A stretch of DNA of 64,000 bases from CAZHHH01 sp052400685. GTDB lineage: Bacteria; Bacteroidota; Bacteroidia; Bacteroidales; Marinilabiliaceae. Below, piece by piece: positions 43,394 to 52,324 of this stretch. The stretch's first letter is position 1. Each line of letters opens with the position of its first letter. The translations under genes and the position numbers were made by a program. The stretch lies in assembly GCA_052400685.1 (NCBI GenBank), contig JBQTGJ010000019.1, one strand, 5' to 3'. The notes beneath the pieces are model-generated. The model did not search any database. It was given only the letters and a program-made list of their open reading frames with translations, and was not told the origin of the DNA.

Positions 43394-44034
43394 GCTAATT
43401 CATTTTTTTATGACGTCTGAAATTTGAAATTCAGATATTGCTGAAATTTATTTCTTAGGTATTACTTTAATTTATCTTCAGTTTGTTCTTTTTTCTTAGC
43501 CCCGTGATAGAGTCTACATGTCTACAATAGTTAACGGTATTTGGTTTGGTTGATTTTTTAAAGGTATTGTTCGCTTTTTAGATGTTGTTAAGAATTGAAC
43601 TGGTGTTGTTTTTAAAAATAGTTGATACACCTGGGGGGGGAGTTGTGTTTAAGCTGTTTTGTTAGTTGAAATGATGCTGCTTATAATTGGCTTATTAGGT
43701 GATTTGTGTTATCGCATTAAGATGTGTCATATCATAATGTGACAATCTGTTATGCTTCTAGTTTGTTGTTTTATAGATGGTTGTGTATTGTATTTTAAAG
43801 GTTGATCTAATTATGTTGATTTAGAATTCAAATAAATTGACACTAGTAAAATTTAGGTTCAAAGCTTGAAAAGAGACATTTGTGACAGTTTTTTGTTTTA
43901 CAATAATTTCAATTTAATGGATATTTGTGTGATTAATTAACGGTATTTAACAGCTGTACGTGTAATTAATTATCAGTTCATGTCGAGTATAACTAAGTTA
44001 CAAATCAATTTATAGTTAATTAAATTTCATATTT
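43394..44034. other. Upstream region of susC
   Basis: 641 AT-rich bases between the IS66 end and susC. It should contain the promoter and binding site of the PUL regulator, but I see no clear -33/-7 pair or repeat. The IS may have altered the upstream control region. Confidence 0.4.
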
Positions 44035-47000
44035 ATGAAAAATTATGATGAATATAGTGGCTATTATCCAGCTGAATTTTGGAGCGTTAGCCAAAAATTA
44101 ACAAGGATACTTTTAATTGCTTTGTTATTCCTATTTATAGAGCATTTTGCTAAAGCAGATTTTGTCATAAGTTATGATCAAACTCAACAGCAAGAACAAG
44201 CTCTAATTAACGGTAAAGTCGTTGATGAATTTGGGGCTGCAATGCCAGGGGTTGCTATTGTGGTTAAAGGTACATCAACTGGTACCATTACCGATATTAA
44301 TGGTAATTATTCTATTAATATCAACAAGGGCGAAATTTTGGTTTTTTCATTTATTGGAATGAAAACACAAGAGTTTGTTGTTGGTGATCAAAGTGTTATT
44401 AATGTTTCGCTTCTTTCTGATGTCGTCGGCCTTGACGATGTCGTCGTTGTTGGATATGGTGTGCAAAAGAAAGCCACATTAACAGGCGCTGTTACAGCAA
44501 TTAATTCGGAAACATTACAAGAAAAAGGAAGCCTTTCTAGTCCTTTACAAGCGCTACAAGGACAGGTCCCCGGAGTGATGGTCTCAAGAGCTTCAAGTGC
44601 TCCTGGAGATGAAAGTTGGGATTTAAAGTTAAGAGGATCTTCATCCGTAAATTCAATGGAGCCTTTAATAATTGTTGATGGAGTAGCATATAATAGTGTT
44701 AATGATTTGCGTCTGTTGAATTCAAATGATATTGAGTCAATGAATTTTTTAAAAGATGGAGCAGCCGCAATTTATGGATCAAGAGCAGCCGGAGGTGTTG
44801 TTTTGATCACAACAAAAAAGGGAAAATCAGGAGATGTCAAGTTTGAGTATAGTGGTACAATGGCTTTTAAAAAAGTGGGATTAATGCCGGATTTGATGAA
44901 TACGAATCAGTGGGCAGATGGTGTTATGACAGCTTTAGAAAATGACGATAATACTTCAAATGTTTGGTATACTTTTGCTCAATTGGCTAAATCATATAAA
45001 GGAAAGTATATTGATTTATCCGAAAGTGCAAATCCTTTTGGTAATTCGGCTTTTACTGATGTGTCTGATTTTGTTTTTTGCGAAGATGATTGGTTAGGCT
45101 CTTTATTTGGAGATTCATACTCTACCGAAAATAATCTTTCTATATCAGGCGGGACGGAAAGATCTTCATATAGGGTTTCTATGAGTTATTTATATGATGG
45201 GTCAAACTTGCAATATGGAAATAACAATAATAAAAGATATACGTTTAGAGTAAATAATAGTTATAGTTTTACAGATAAGGCTACTTTAGAGTCGGTTATT
45301 TCATATAACCGACAAGAGCAGGTTGCTCCAACATTTATTGGTTCAATGTTAACGACTTCGATGCCAATGCCTGGGTTGCCTTTAAAATCATTGAACGGTA
45401 AGCCTTATGCCTGGGGAACTTGGGGGTCGCCTGTTGCAAAGGCAGAAGAAGGAGGAGATAATAAATTGTCGGTGTCAGCTATAAATATTAGTGAAACATT
45501 TAAATATGATGTTACTAATTGGCTGGATGCTAATGTGAATGTTGGTTATAATACATCTTCTGCTTCAAGACATGTAACTCAGAATTCAATTTCTTTTTAT
45601 AATTATACAGGAACAGATGAAGTATTAACCTCACCTACACAAGCTAATTCATATTATAAGCAAACTAATGCACAAACAGATTTTTATTCTCTGTCAGGAT
45701 ACTTGAATTTCAAAAAGAGCTTGGAAGATCATGCCTTTAAATTGATGGTTGGTAGTCAGTATGAATTTAAACAGTATACATATTTTGGAGTAAAAGTTTT
45801 AGATACCCAGGAAGGTTTAGAAATTGTTAATGGATCTGGAGAAATTTCTTTGTCAGGTGATGAAGAAAAGTATCAAAATGCTAATACTTCATTTTTTGGG
45901 CGACTTAACTACGATTATAAATCTAAATATCTACTTGAATTTAACAGCCGATACGATGGATCTTCCAAGTTTTTGCCTGAAAATAGATGGGATTTATTTT
46001 ATGGTGCTTCTTTAGGGTGGAGAATTTCAGAAGAAAATTTTTTGAAGGACGTTAGTTGGTTGGATCAGTTAAAATTTAGGATCTCTTATGCCGAAATGGG
46101 TAACCAAAGTGGTATTTCTAATTATGACGGTGTTCAACTATATAATATTAGTTCTTCAAATGGTGCTTACGTCGGAGACTCAAAGTTATCATATCTTAAA
46201 ACTTCTGGTGTGTTAGCATCTACATCACGAAGTTGGGAAAGAATTAAAAATTATAATATAGGTTTTGATTTTTCAGTGCTAAATCAGAAGTTATCAGGAT
46301 CAGTTGATGCTTTTTTGAAGAAAAATGACAATATGCTGGTTAGTATTACTTTCCCTTCTGTATTAGGAGATTCTGCGCCGAAGGCAAACTCAGGAGAGTT
46401 TAAGAATTGGGGGTATGAAGGGAGTTTTACTTGGAGAGATAAAATTGGAGCTGTATCGTATCATGTGGGAGGTGTTTTGTCTTTTGCACGTAACGAATTA
46501 GTCGATTATGGTGGAACGTCTGTTATTTCTTCGGGGTACACCTCGACACAACAAGGTTACTCTCTTAACTCAATATTTGGATTAAGATATGGAGGGAAAA
46601 TCCAAAATTTAGAGATGTTAGATGCATACATTGCGAAGTATTATGAGAATAATGGTATTGAAATGCCATCAAACTTGCGTGTCGGAGATAATATGTATTG
46701 TGACTTAAATAAAGATGGTGTTTTAGATGAACAAGATTATGAGTATTTAGGAAGTGATACTCCAGAAATTTCTTATTCTTTCAATGCAGGTGTGAGTTAT
46801 AAAGGGTTTGATTTAGATCTTTTATTTCAGGGAGCTGCTAATCGTTTTGTCTATAGAGACATTGATAACTGGACAGTTCCTTTTCGCGCAAATTATACAA
46901 ATACGACGACTCAATCTATTGGTCGAACATGGAATGAAAACAATCCAAATGCGTATTATGCACCATACACTAATGATAGTAATTTAAATAATTATAACTA

Positions 47001-47259
47001 TCAGGCTTCTTCACTTACTGCTCAGGATGGAAGGTATATTAGACTGAAAAATTTGACTCTAGGATATTCACTCCCTTCAGATAAGATGTTTAAAACAAAA
47101 TATATTTCAGGTTTCCGCATTTATTTAACAGGAACTGATTTGTGGGAATCAACTAAGATTAAGGATGGTTGGGATCCTGAAGCAAAAAGAAATGCTGCAG
47201 GAACGCAGAGGTATCCTTTTACACGAAGCTATACTGTAGGAATTAATCTAACATTTTAA
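44035..47259 (+). CDS. susC: SusC/RagA-family TonB-dependent outer-membrane transporter
   Basis: A 1,074-residue protein. A long N-region (about 1-45) holds the signal. A CarboxypepD_reg-like domain follows (about 58-130, INGKVVDEFGAAMPGVAIVV), then the TonB-box region (DDVVVVGYG), the plug with GVMVSRASSAPGDESWDLKLRG and AAAIYGSRAAGGVVLITT, and a 22-stranded barrel ending SYTVGINLTF. It imports oligosaccharides through the outer membrane using TonB energy. SusD follows after 11 bases, with which it forms the lidded complex. It is the first structural gene of the PUL. Confidence 0.97.
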   Translation: MKNYDEYSGYYPAEFWSVSQKLTRILLIALLFLFIEHFAKADFVISYDQTQQQEQALINGKVVDEFGAAMPGVAIVVKGTSTGTITDINGNYSININKGEILVFSFIGMKTQEFVVGDQSVINVSLLSDVVGLDDVVVVGYGVQKKATLTGAVTAINSETLQEKGSLSSPLQALQGQVPGVMVSRASSAPGDESWDLKLRGSSSVNSMEPLIIVDGVAYNSVNDLRLLNSNDIESMNFLKDGAAAIYGSRAAGGVVLITTKKGKSGDVKFEYSGTMAFKKVGLMPDLMNTNQWADGVMTALENDDNTSNVWYTFAQLAKSYKGKYIDLSESANPFGNSAFTDVSDFVFCEDDWLGSLFGDSYSTENNLSISGGTERSSYRVSMSYLYDGSNLQYGNNNNKRYTFRVNNSYSFTDKATLESVISYNRQEQVAPTFIGSMLTTSMPMPGLPLKSLNGKPYAWGTWGSPVAKAEEGGDNKLSVSAINISETFKYDVTNWLDANVNVGYNTSSASRHVTQNSISFYNYTGTDEVLTSPTQANSYYKQTNAQTDFYSLSGYLNFKKSLEDHAFKLMVGSQYEFKQYTYFGVKVLDTQEGLEIVNGSGEISLSGDEEKYQNANTSFFGRLNYDYKSKYLLEFNSRYDGSSKFLPENRWDLFYGASLGWRISEENFLKDVSWLDQLKFRISYAEMGNQSGISNYDGVQLYNISSSNGAYVGDSKLSYLKTSGVLASTSRSWERIKNYNIGFDFSVLNQKLSGSVDAFLKKNDNMLVSITFPSVLGDSAPKANSGEFKNWGYEGSFTWRDKIGAVSYHVGGVLSFARNELVDYGGTSVISSGYTSTQQGYSLNSIFGLRYGGKIQNLEMLDAYIAKYYENNGIEMPSNLRVGDNMYCDLNKDGVLDEQDYEYLGSDTPEISYSFNAGVSYKGFDLDLLFQGAANRFVYRDIDNWTVPFRANYTNTTTQSIGRTWNENNPNAYYAPYTNDSNLNNYNYQASSLTAQDGRYIRLKNLTLGYSLPSDKMFKTKYISGFRIYLTGTDLWESTKIKDGWDPEAKRNAAGTQRYPFTRSYTVGINLTF

Positions 47260-47270
47260 AACGAACTGTC

Positions 47271-48992
47271 ATGAAGAAATATATAATTCGATTATCATAT
47301 ATATGTTTGCTCATTGGGCTTATGACATCATGTATGGATTTAGACCCATTGGATTCTATGGGAGACAATATTACCTGGTCATCAGCTGACAATTTTCAGT
47401 TGTTTGCAAATCAGTTTTATGCATATACCAGAGATTTTAAAAAATCAGATGACTATAACGCGTATAATGGATTTTCTGATGGCCCTCATAGTGATTTTAG
47501 ATCAGATTTAATTGCTACATCTTCTATAAATACTTATAGTCAGGGAACAAATGTAATTCCTACGGAGGATAAAAATTATAGTGAAACTTATAAAAGAATA
47601 TACTATACAAATTTACTGCTTGAAAAAGCTAAAAGTTATAGCGATGAAACTGAAATAGCTGTACCTATTGCGGAGGCTAAGTTTTTTAGAGCTTATTTAC
47701 ATTTTGAGTTAGTTCAGTTATATGGAGATGTTATTCTTTTAACAAAACCATTAGATATTGATTCTTATGAATTAAATGGTGAGCGAGATGATAGAAGGGT
47801 TGTGATTGACCAAATTATTGCTGACCTTAAGGATGCAGCCTTATCTTTACCAGCTACGGCTTCCGAAGATGGACGTTTAACACAAGCTGCAGCCTACGCA
47901 TTTTTATCACGAGTTGCTCTTTATGAAGGAACCTGGCAGAAATTTCATAACAATAATACATCACGTAGTTCTGAATTATTAACTATTGCAAGAGATGCTG
48001 CTTTGAATGTAATGGATGGAACTTATGAGTTGTTTTATGATGAAACTTTAGGAGTTGAGAGTTACCGTTACATGTTTATTTTAGAAGATGCTGCGCAATG
48101 TAATCCTGCCGGTTTAACAACCTCTGATAATAAAGAGTACATTTTAGCGCATAGGCATTATAATGGTGATAAATTAGGTGTTAATATTTCTCATGCTGCC
48201 TTAGGTAATGTGATTTATCCCACAAGTAAATTAGCAAATATGTATCTATGCTCTGATGGTCTACCTGTTGAAGTCTCTGATTTGTTTGGAGGATATTCAA
48301 CCACTACAACCGAGTTTCAAAATAGAGATAATCGTATGAGTACCTCTCTTATTAAACATGGGGCAAATTATTGGAATAATGATGGAGCTTGGAGAACCAG
48401 TTGGACAGACGATGATTTAGAAAGTTGTTTAACAATGGATGTCCGTTCAAATGGCGGTTATCAAAATCAAAAATGGGCAACGGAGCGGCAAGTGGCAGAT
48501 GAGTATGAAACTTATGATTATCCTGTTATTCGTTATGCTGAAGTATTATTAAATTATGCCGAGGCTGAATTTGAGTTAAATGGAGCTATTACCGATGAGC
48601 AGTTAGATGCTTCTCTAAATTTGGTTCGACAACGAGTTAATCCTGATATGCCTAAACTAAGTAATTCTTTTGTTGCGACCTATGGTTTAGATATGCAGGA
48701 AGAAATCAGAAGAGAAAGAACTATTGAGCTTTATTTAGAGGGGTTTAGAATTGATGACTTGAAGCGTTGGGCTATAGCTGAAGATGAGATGCCAAAAAAT
48801 CAATTAGGTGTTATGTTTACAGGAACCTGGTTTGAAACAAATTGGACTAAGCAAGCAAGAAGTATTAATAGTGATGGAAGAATAATTTTATATGATAACA
48901 GAACTTGGGCTGATAAAAATTATCTATATCCTTTACCTTCTGATGAAGTGCAGCTAAATCCAAATCTTGGACAGAATCCTGGTTGGGAGTGA
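47271..48992 (+). CDS. susD: SusD/RagB-family glycan-binding lipoprotein
   Basis: A 573-residue protein with a lipoprotein signal (LMTSCMDLDP, Cys21). It has the SusD helical TPR scaffold: AKFFRAYLHFELVQLYGDVILLT at residues ~142-164, a variable central region, and the C-terminal RHERTIELYLEGFR-like segment (RRERTIELYLEGFRIDDLKRW) found in almost all family members. It captures oligosaccharides at the surface and closes over the SusC barrel. A new ribosome-binding region lies between susC and this gene. Glycan specificity cannot be read from sequence. Confidence 0.96.
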   Translation: MKKYIIRLSYICLLIGLMTSCMDLDPLDSMGDNITWSSADNFQLFANQFYAYTRDFKKSDDYNAYNGFSDGPHSDFRSDLIATSSINTYSQGTNVIPTEDKNYSETYKRIYYTNLLLEKAKSYSDETEIAVPIAEAKFFRAYLHFELVQLYGDVILLTKPLDIDSYELNGERDDRRVVIDQIIADLKDAALSLPATASEDGRLTQAAAYAFLSRVALYEGTWQKFHNNNTSRSSELLTIARDAALNVMDGTYELFYDETLGVESYRYMFILEDAAQCNPAGLTTSDNKEYILAHRHYNGDKLGVNISHAALGNVIYPTSKLANMYLCSDGLPVEVSDLFGGYSTTTTEFQNRDNRMSTSLIKHGANYWNNDGAWRTSWTDDDLESCLTMDVRSNGGYQNQKWATERQVADEYETYDYPVIRYAEVLLNYAEAEFELNGAITDEQLDASLNLVRQRVNPDMPKLSNSFVATYGLDMQEEIRRERTIELYLEGFRIDDLKRWAIAEDEMPKNQLGVMFTGTWFETNWTKQARSINSDGRIILYDNRTWADKNYLYPLPSDEVQLNPNLGQNPGWE

Positions 48993-49025
48993 GCGTATTA
49001 GTTATTAACTGAAAAATTGAGAAAA

Positions 49026-50558
49026 ATGAAAAATATTTTTAAATATATATTTGGTTTTACATTAGTCGTTTCTGCTGTTGTGCCTCTATCGTGCGATGAG
49101 GAGAGCTTATCAACAGCAGAACCAGCCATCTATGCAACTTCATTAGAGTTAAATATTCCAGATAGTAAACTGGTATATATTTATCAGGATGAAACAGAAA
49201 GTAGTGTTTATCCTATGATTAAGGGAGAAATACTTAATCTGACATATTCTATGGCGCCCGATAATGTTACTTATTCTGATGTAGAATGGAGTTCTTCCGA
49301 TGCAACTGTGGCTACTGTGGATGCAGATGGGGTAGTGACGGCACTTAGCGCAGGTACATCCGTTATTACAGTTTCACCTTCTGTATTTTATTCGGGAAGT
49401 GGTATTTATGGGACTATTAAAATTGTCGTTTCAGATGTGGCTGTTGCTGCTGAATCAATTACTTTGACAAGTAGTGCAGAATCATGTTATGAAGGTGAAA
49501 CATTAACTATAACTCCAACTATTAACCCTTCAAATACGACATATAAAACAGTGAAATTCACAAGTTCTGATGAGAGTGTTGCCATGGTAGATCTAAATGG
49601 TGTTGTGACAGGTGTTTCAGGTGATCCTGATCCGGGAACAACAGTCACCGTTACAGCAACTGCATTAGATGAAGGTAGTGCTGTTTCTGCATCAATAGAT
49701 GTGCAGATTATTAGAATTGTTGAGCCACAGTCGGTGATATTGGATCAAACTTACAATAGTGATAATTATGAATGGGCAATTGGTGATAAAACGTATTCTA
49801 TAGCTTATGATTTAGAACCTGCAAATGCAACTAAATCATTAGTAGAATGGACTTCAAGCGATGAAAGTATTGCAACTGTGTCTAAAGGTGTGGTTACATT
49901 TAATCAAGAAGGAGTATTTGGTGAGGTCACTATTAACGCAACGTGCCCAGAGACAGGAAGCTCTAGTTCGGTAACTATTTTATTAGCCGAAGGTCTGGTA
50001 AGAGAACTGTTTCATTATGAGAATAATATTACTTGGAACATAACATCTAGTCAGCAATTACAAGGTGCAAGTTTTAAATGGAATTATGGAAAGTTAGATG
50101 TATACACTTATGGTACATCTAAACAGCGAGCAGACTTTTCTAAACAAGATTCATATGTTTGGTTACATGCCGGTAACTACCCCATTGTTGCAATTAAAAT
50201 GGATGATGTTATGGATTATGCTGAAGTAACAGGTCGAAATATTAATGTGGATAGTAATACCGATGATGGTTCTTATAAAGGAAGTCTTGGTGGTGGAAAC
50301 AACAAGTGGTTTTCTCGTTATAAGTGTAACGATGGTAGTTATGTTTTTATTTACGATTTAAGCCAACAGGAATTCTCAACAGGCGGATTATTACCAACGG
50401 ATGCATCCGTACAATTTAAAACTTTCCAATGGAAATATGCTGATATGGTAGTAACGCCAATTCAACAGATATCTTACTCTGTATATTGGGTTCAAACATT
50501 TAAGAGTATAAGTAGCCTTGAGGATTATCTAACAAGCCAAGGTGTAATTTGGGAGTAA
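49026..50558 (+). CDS. Surface glycan-binding lipoprotein with Ig-like domains (SGBP-like)
   Basis: A 510-residue lipoprotein (signal ending PLSCDEE). Three BIG_2-type Ig-like domains follow (about 40-140, 145-235 and 238-335), each ending in the family pattern of SSD-x-x-VA-x-VD-x-x-GVVT. The C-terminal ~170 residues (from RELFHYENNITWNI) form an aromatic-rich domain like the DUF4979-type domains at the C-termini of PUL surface proteins. Position after susD and domain order fit a surface glycan-binding protein holding polysaccharide near SusCD. I chose ATG 49026; an in-frame TTG three codons earlier is less likely. Two palindromic elements follow. Confidence 0.82.
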   Translation: MKNIFKYIFGFTLVVSAVVPLSCDEESLSTAEPAIYATSLELNIPDSKLVYIYQDETESSVYPMIKGEILNLTYSMAPDNVTYSDVEWSSSDATVATVDADGVVTALSAGTSVITVSPSVFYSGSGIYGTIKIVVSDVAVAAESITLTSSAESCYEGETLTITPTINPSNTTYKTVKFTSSDESVAMVDLNGVVTGVSGDPDPGTTVTVTATALDEGSAVSASIDVQIIRIVEPQSVILDQTYNSDNYEWAIGDKTYSIAYDLEPANATKSLVEWTSSDESIATVSKGVVTFNQEGVFGEVTINATCPETGSSSSVTILLAEGLVRELFHYENNITWNITSSQQLQGASFKWNYGKLDVYTYGTSKQRADFSKQDSYVWLHAGNYPIVAIKMDDVMDYAEVTGRNINVDSNTDDGSYKGSLGGGNNKWFSRYKCNDGSYVFIYDLSQQEFSTGGLLPTDASVQFKTFQWKYADMVVTPIQQISYSVYWVQTFKSISSLEDYLTSQGVIWE

Positions 50559-50574
50559 GAATATAACTAATGTT

Positions 50575-50710
50575 TACCCGAAAACGCTTGTGGCAGATAA
50601 GAAAGCTTCATTTTTGAGGCATGCGAAGCTAGAAATATGTGAATTCCATAATGTGAATGACCATTTTTATAGCGAGCGTAACGGAAAAATATGAGTTTTT
50701 TTTGCTGACG
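50575..50710. repeat. ~140-bp dispersed palindromic element, copy G
   Basis: It contains TTTTTGAGGCATGCGAAGCT, ATGTGAATTCCATAATGTGA and AGCGAGCGTAACG, and the TTGCTGACGC tail variant shared with copies A and F2. It joins copy H directly through CTAAATAG. The left boundary is uncertain. Confidence 0.7.
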
Positions 50711-50718
50711 CTAAATAG

Positions 50719-50858
50719 AGTCTGTCCGTAAACTAAGTGTTTGAAATAAAAAGCTCAAATTCATGGCTTGCGAAGTCATAAAAATCAAGGAGTTTACTTT
50801 TCGTAAATGACTGTTTTTATGACAAGCGTAACGCAGAAATTGACTTTATAGACAAACA
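50719..50858. repeat. ~140-bp dispersed palindromic element, copy H
   Basis: Ends AGTCTGTCCGTAAAC and TTTATAGACAAACA. It is flanked by exact 8-bp direct repeats CTAAATAG (50711-50718 and 50859-50866). It is very similar to copy I. Confidence 0.85.
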
Positions 50859-50938
50859 CTAAATAGTATTAGGTTGTACTGGTTAATTTAAATAGTTAAT
50901 CAGTGCAACTCAATTAATAAATATTAAAGAATTTTATT

Positions 50939-52300
50939 ATGAAGTTGCAAAATGTATTTAAATCAGTTTCTATAACTACAGTCCTATTATTAGGAATAGT
51001 AGGGTGCATGGAAAATAAAATTGGTACAGTTGACCTTGATTTAGATGAAGGGAATGATGAAGAAGTGACTTATACATATGAACATCCTTGTGCATTATAT
51101 AATGAAGATGATTTTACTCGTGTTAAGGCATCCATAGCAACAGGTGTTGGTGATGTATATACTGAGTTTAATAATTTAGAAGCATCGCCTTATGCTCAAT
51201 TAGCTTATAATCCAACACCTCAAACTCAAATTGTAAGAGGTGATTATACTGGAACAGATTATACCTCTGAGAATTATGTTTATGCAATGAAGGATGCGGC
51301 AGCAGCTTATCAGCAGGCTCTTTTATGGAAGTTAACCGATAATGATGAATATGCGGCCAATGCAATAGATATTTTAAATCAGTGGGCAGCTACATGTGAC
51401 GAGATAACATCGAATGATGCTAACCATTATTTAGCAGCAGGAGCTCAAGGGTATACTTTTGCTAATGCGGGTGAGTTACTCCGTGATTATGATGGATGGT
51501 CTGATGATGATTTTTCATTATTTAAAACATGGATGGTTGATGTTTTTGCCGCTAAAAATTACAAATTTCTTACTGAGCATTCAAATGCCAGCGACACGCA
51601 TTATTGGGCTAATTGGGATTTGGTAAATATGTCTTCTTATTTGGCAATAGGTATCTTAACTGAGAATGACGAAATGGTCACTTTTGTAAAGAATTATTTT
51701 TATAAAGGAGTAGGAAATGGATGCCTTGAACAGCTAATTATAGATACTCATGATGATCCTTTAAATTCAGGACAAACTATAGCTCAATGTCAAGAATCAG
51801 GCAGAGATCAAGGACATGCCACAATGGTTTCTGCTGTTTCTGCTAATCTTTGCCAGATGGCTTATACGCTATATTTAAATAATACAGATGTGCCTGAATT
51901 AGATTTTTTTGCCGCAAACGATAATGTCATTTTAAAAATGTGTGAATATACCGCTTTATTTAATTACAGAAATGGAAGCGATAATGCGAATAGTGAAGGT
52001 TCATATATCGTTTCTGTAACGGCAATGCCATTTACTTCATATACGGCTTTCGTTGGGGAAAGTCAGGAGTATGTTCAGACTCAGGTTTCAGAAGATGGAA
52101 GAGGGACGGCCCGACCAGGATGGGAAATTATATATAATCATTATGCAAAGGTTAAAGGTTTGAGTTCTGGATTTCAATATACTCAAATGTTTGCCGAAAA
52201 ATTAAGACCTGAAGGTGGTTCTGGAGACGCTCGTTATGGGTCTAATAGTGGTGCTTTTGACCAATTAGGTTGGGGAACTTTAATGATGTATAGGGACTAG
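50939..52300 (+). CDS. Alginate-lyase-superfamily polysaccharide lyase (PL5/PL38-like)
   Basis: A 453-residue lipoprotein (signal ending IVGCMEN, then an acidic linker). The rest has the helical toroid pattern of Pfam alginate_lyase: YAMKDAAAAYQQALLWKLT, GYTFANAGELLRDYDGW, HSNASDTHYWANWDLVNM (candidate catalytic Asn/His/Trp region) and CQESGRDQGHATM, a conserved ESGRDQ-H stretch. Family members cleave uronate-containing chains by beta-elimination; PL38 enzymes act on glucuronan. A downstream GH88 would remove the unsaturated ends. Exact subfamily and substrate are uncertain. It is cotranscribed with the GH97 gene 24 bases on. Confidence 0.75.
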   Translation: MKLQNVFKSVSITTVLLLGIVGCMENKIGTVDLDLDEGNDEEVTYTYEHPCALYNEDDFTRVKASIATGVGDVYTEFNNLEASPYAQLAYNPTPQTQIVRGDYTGTDYTSENYVYAMKDAAAAYQQALLWKLTDNDEYAANAIDILNQWAATCDEITSNDANHYLAAGAQGYTFANAGELLRDYDGWSDDDFSLFKTWMVDVFAAKNYKFLTEHSNASDTHYWANWDLVNMSSYLAIGILTENDEMVTFVKNYFYKGVGNGCLEQLIIDTHDDPLNSGQTIAQCQESGRDQGHATMVSAVSANLCQMAYTLYLNNTDVPELDFFAANDNVILKMCEYTALFNYRNGSDNANSEGSYIVSVTAMPFTSYTAFVGESQEYVQTQVSEDGRGTARPGWEIIYNHYAKVKGLSSGFQYTQMFAEKLRPEGGSGDARYGSNSGAFDQLGWGTLMMYRD

Positions 52301-52324
52301 TTTTATTTTGTGAATTATAGCAGT

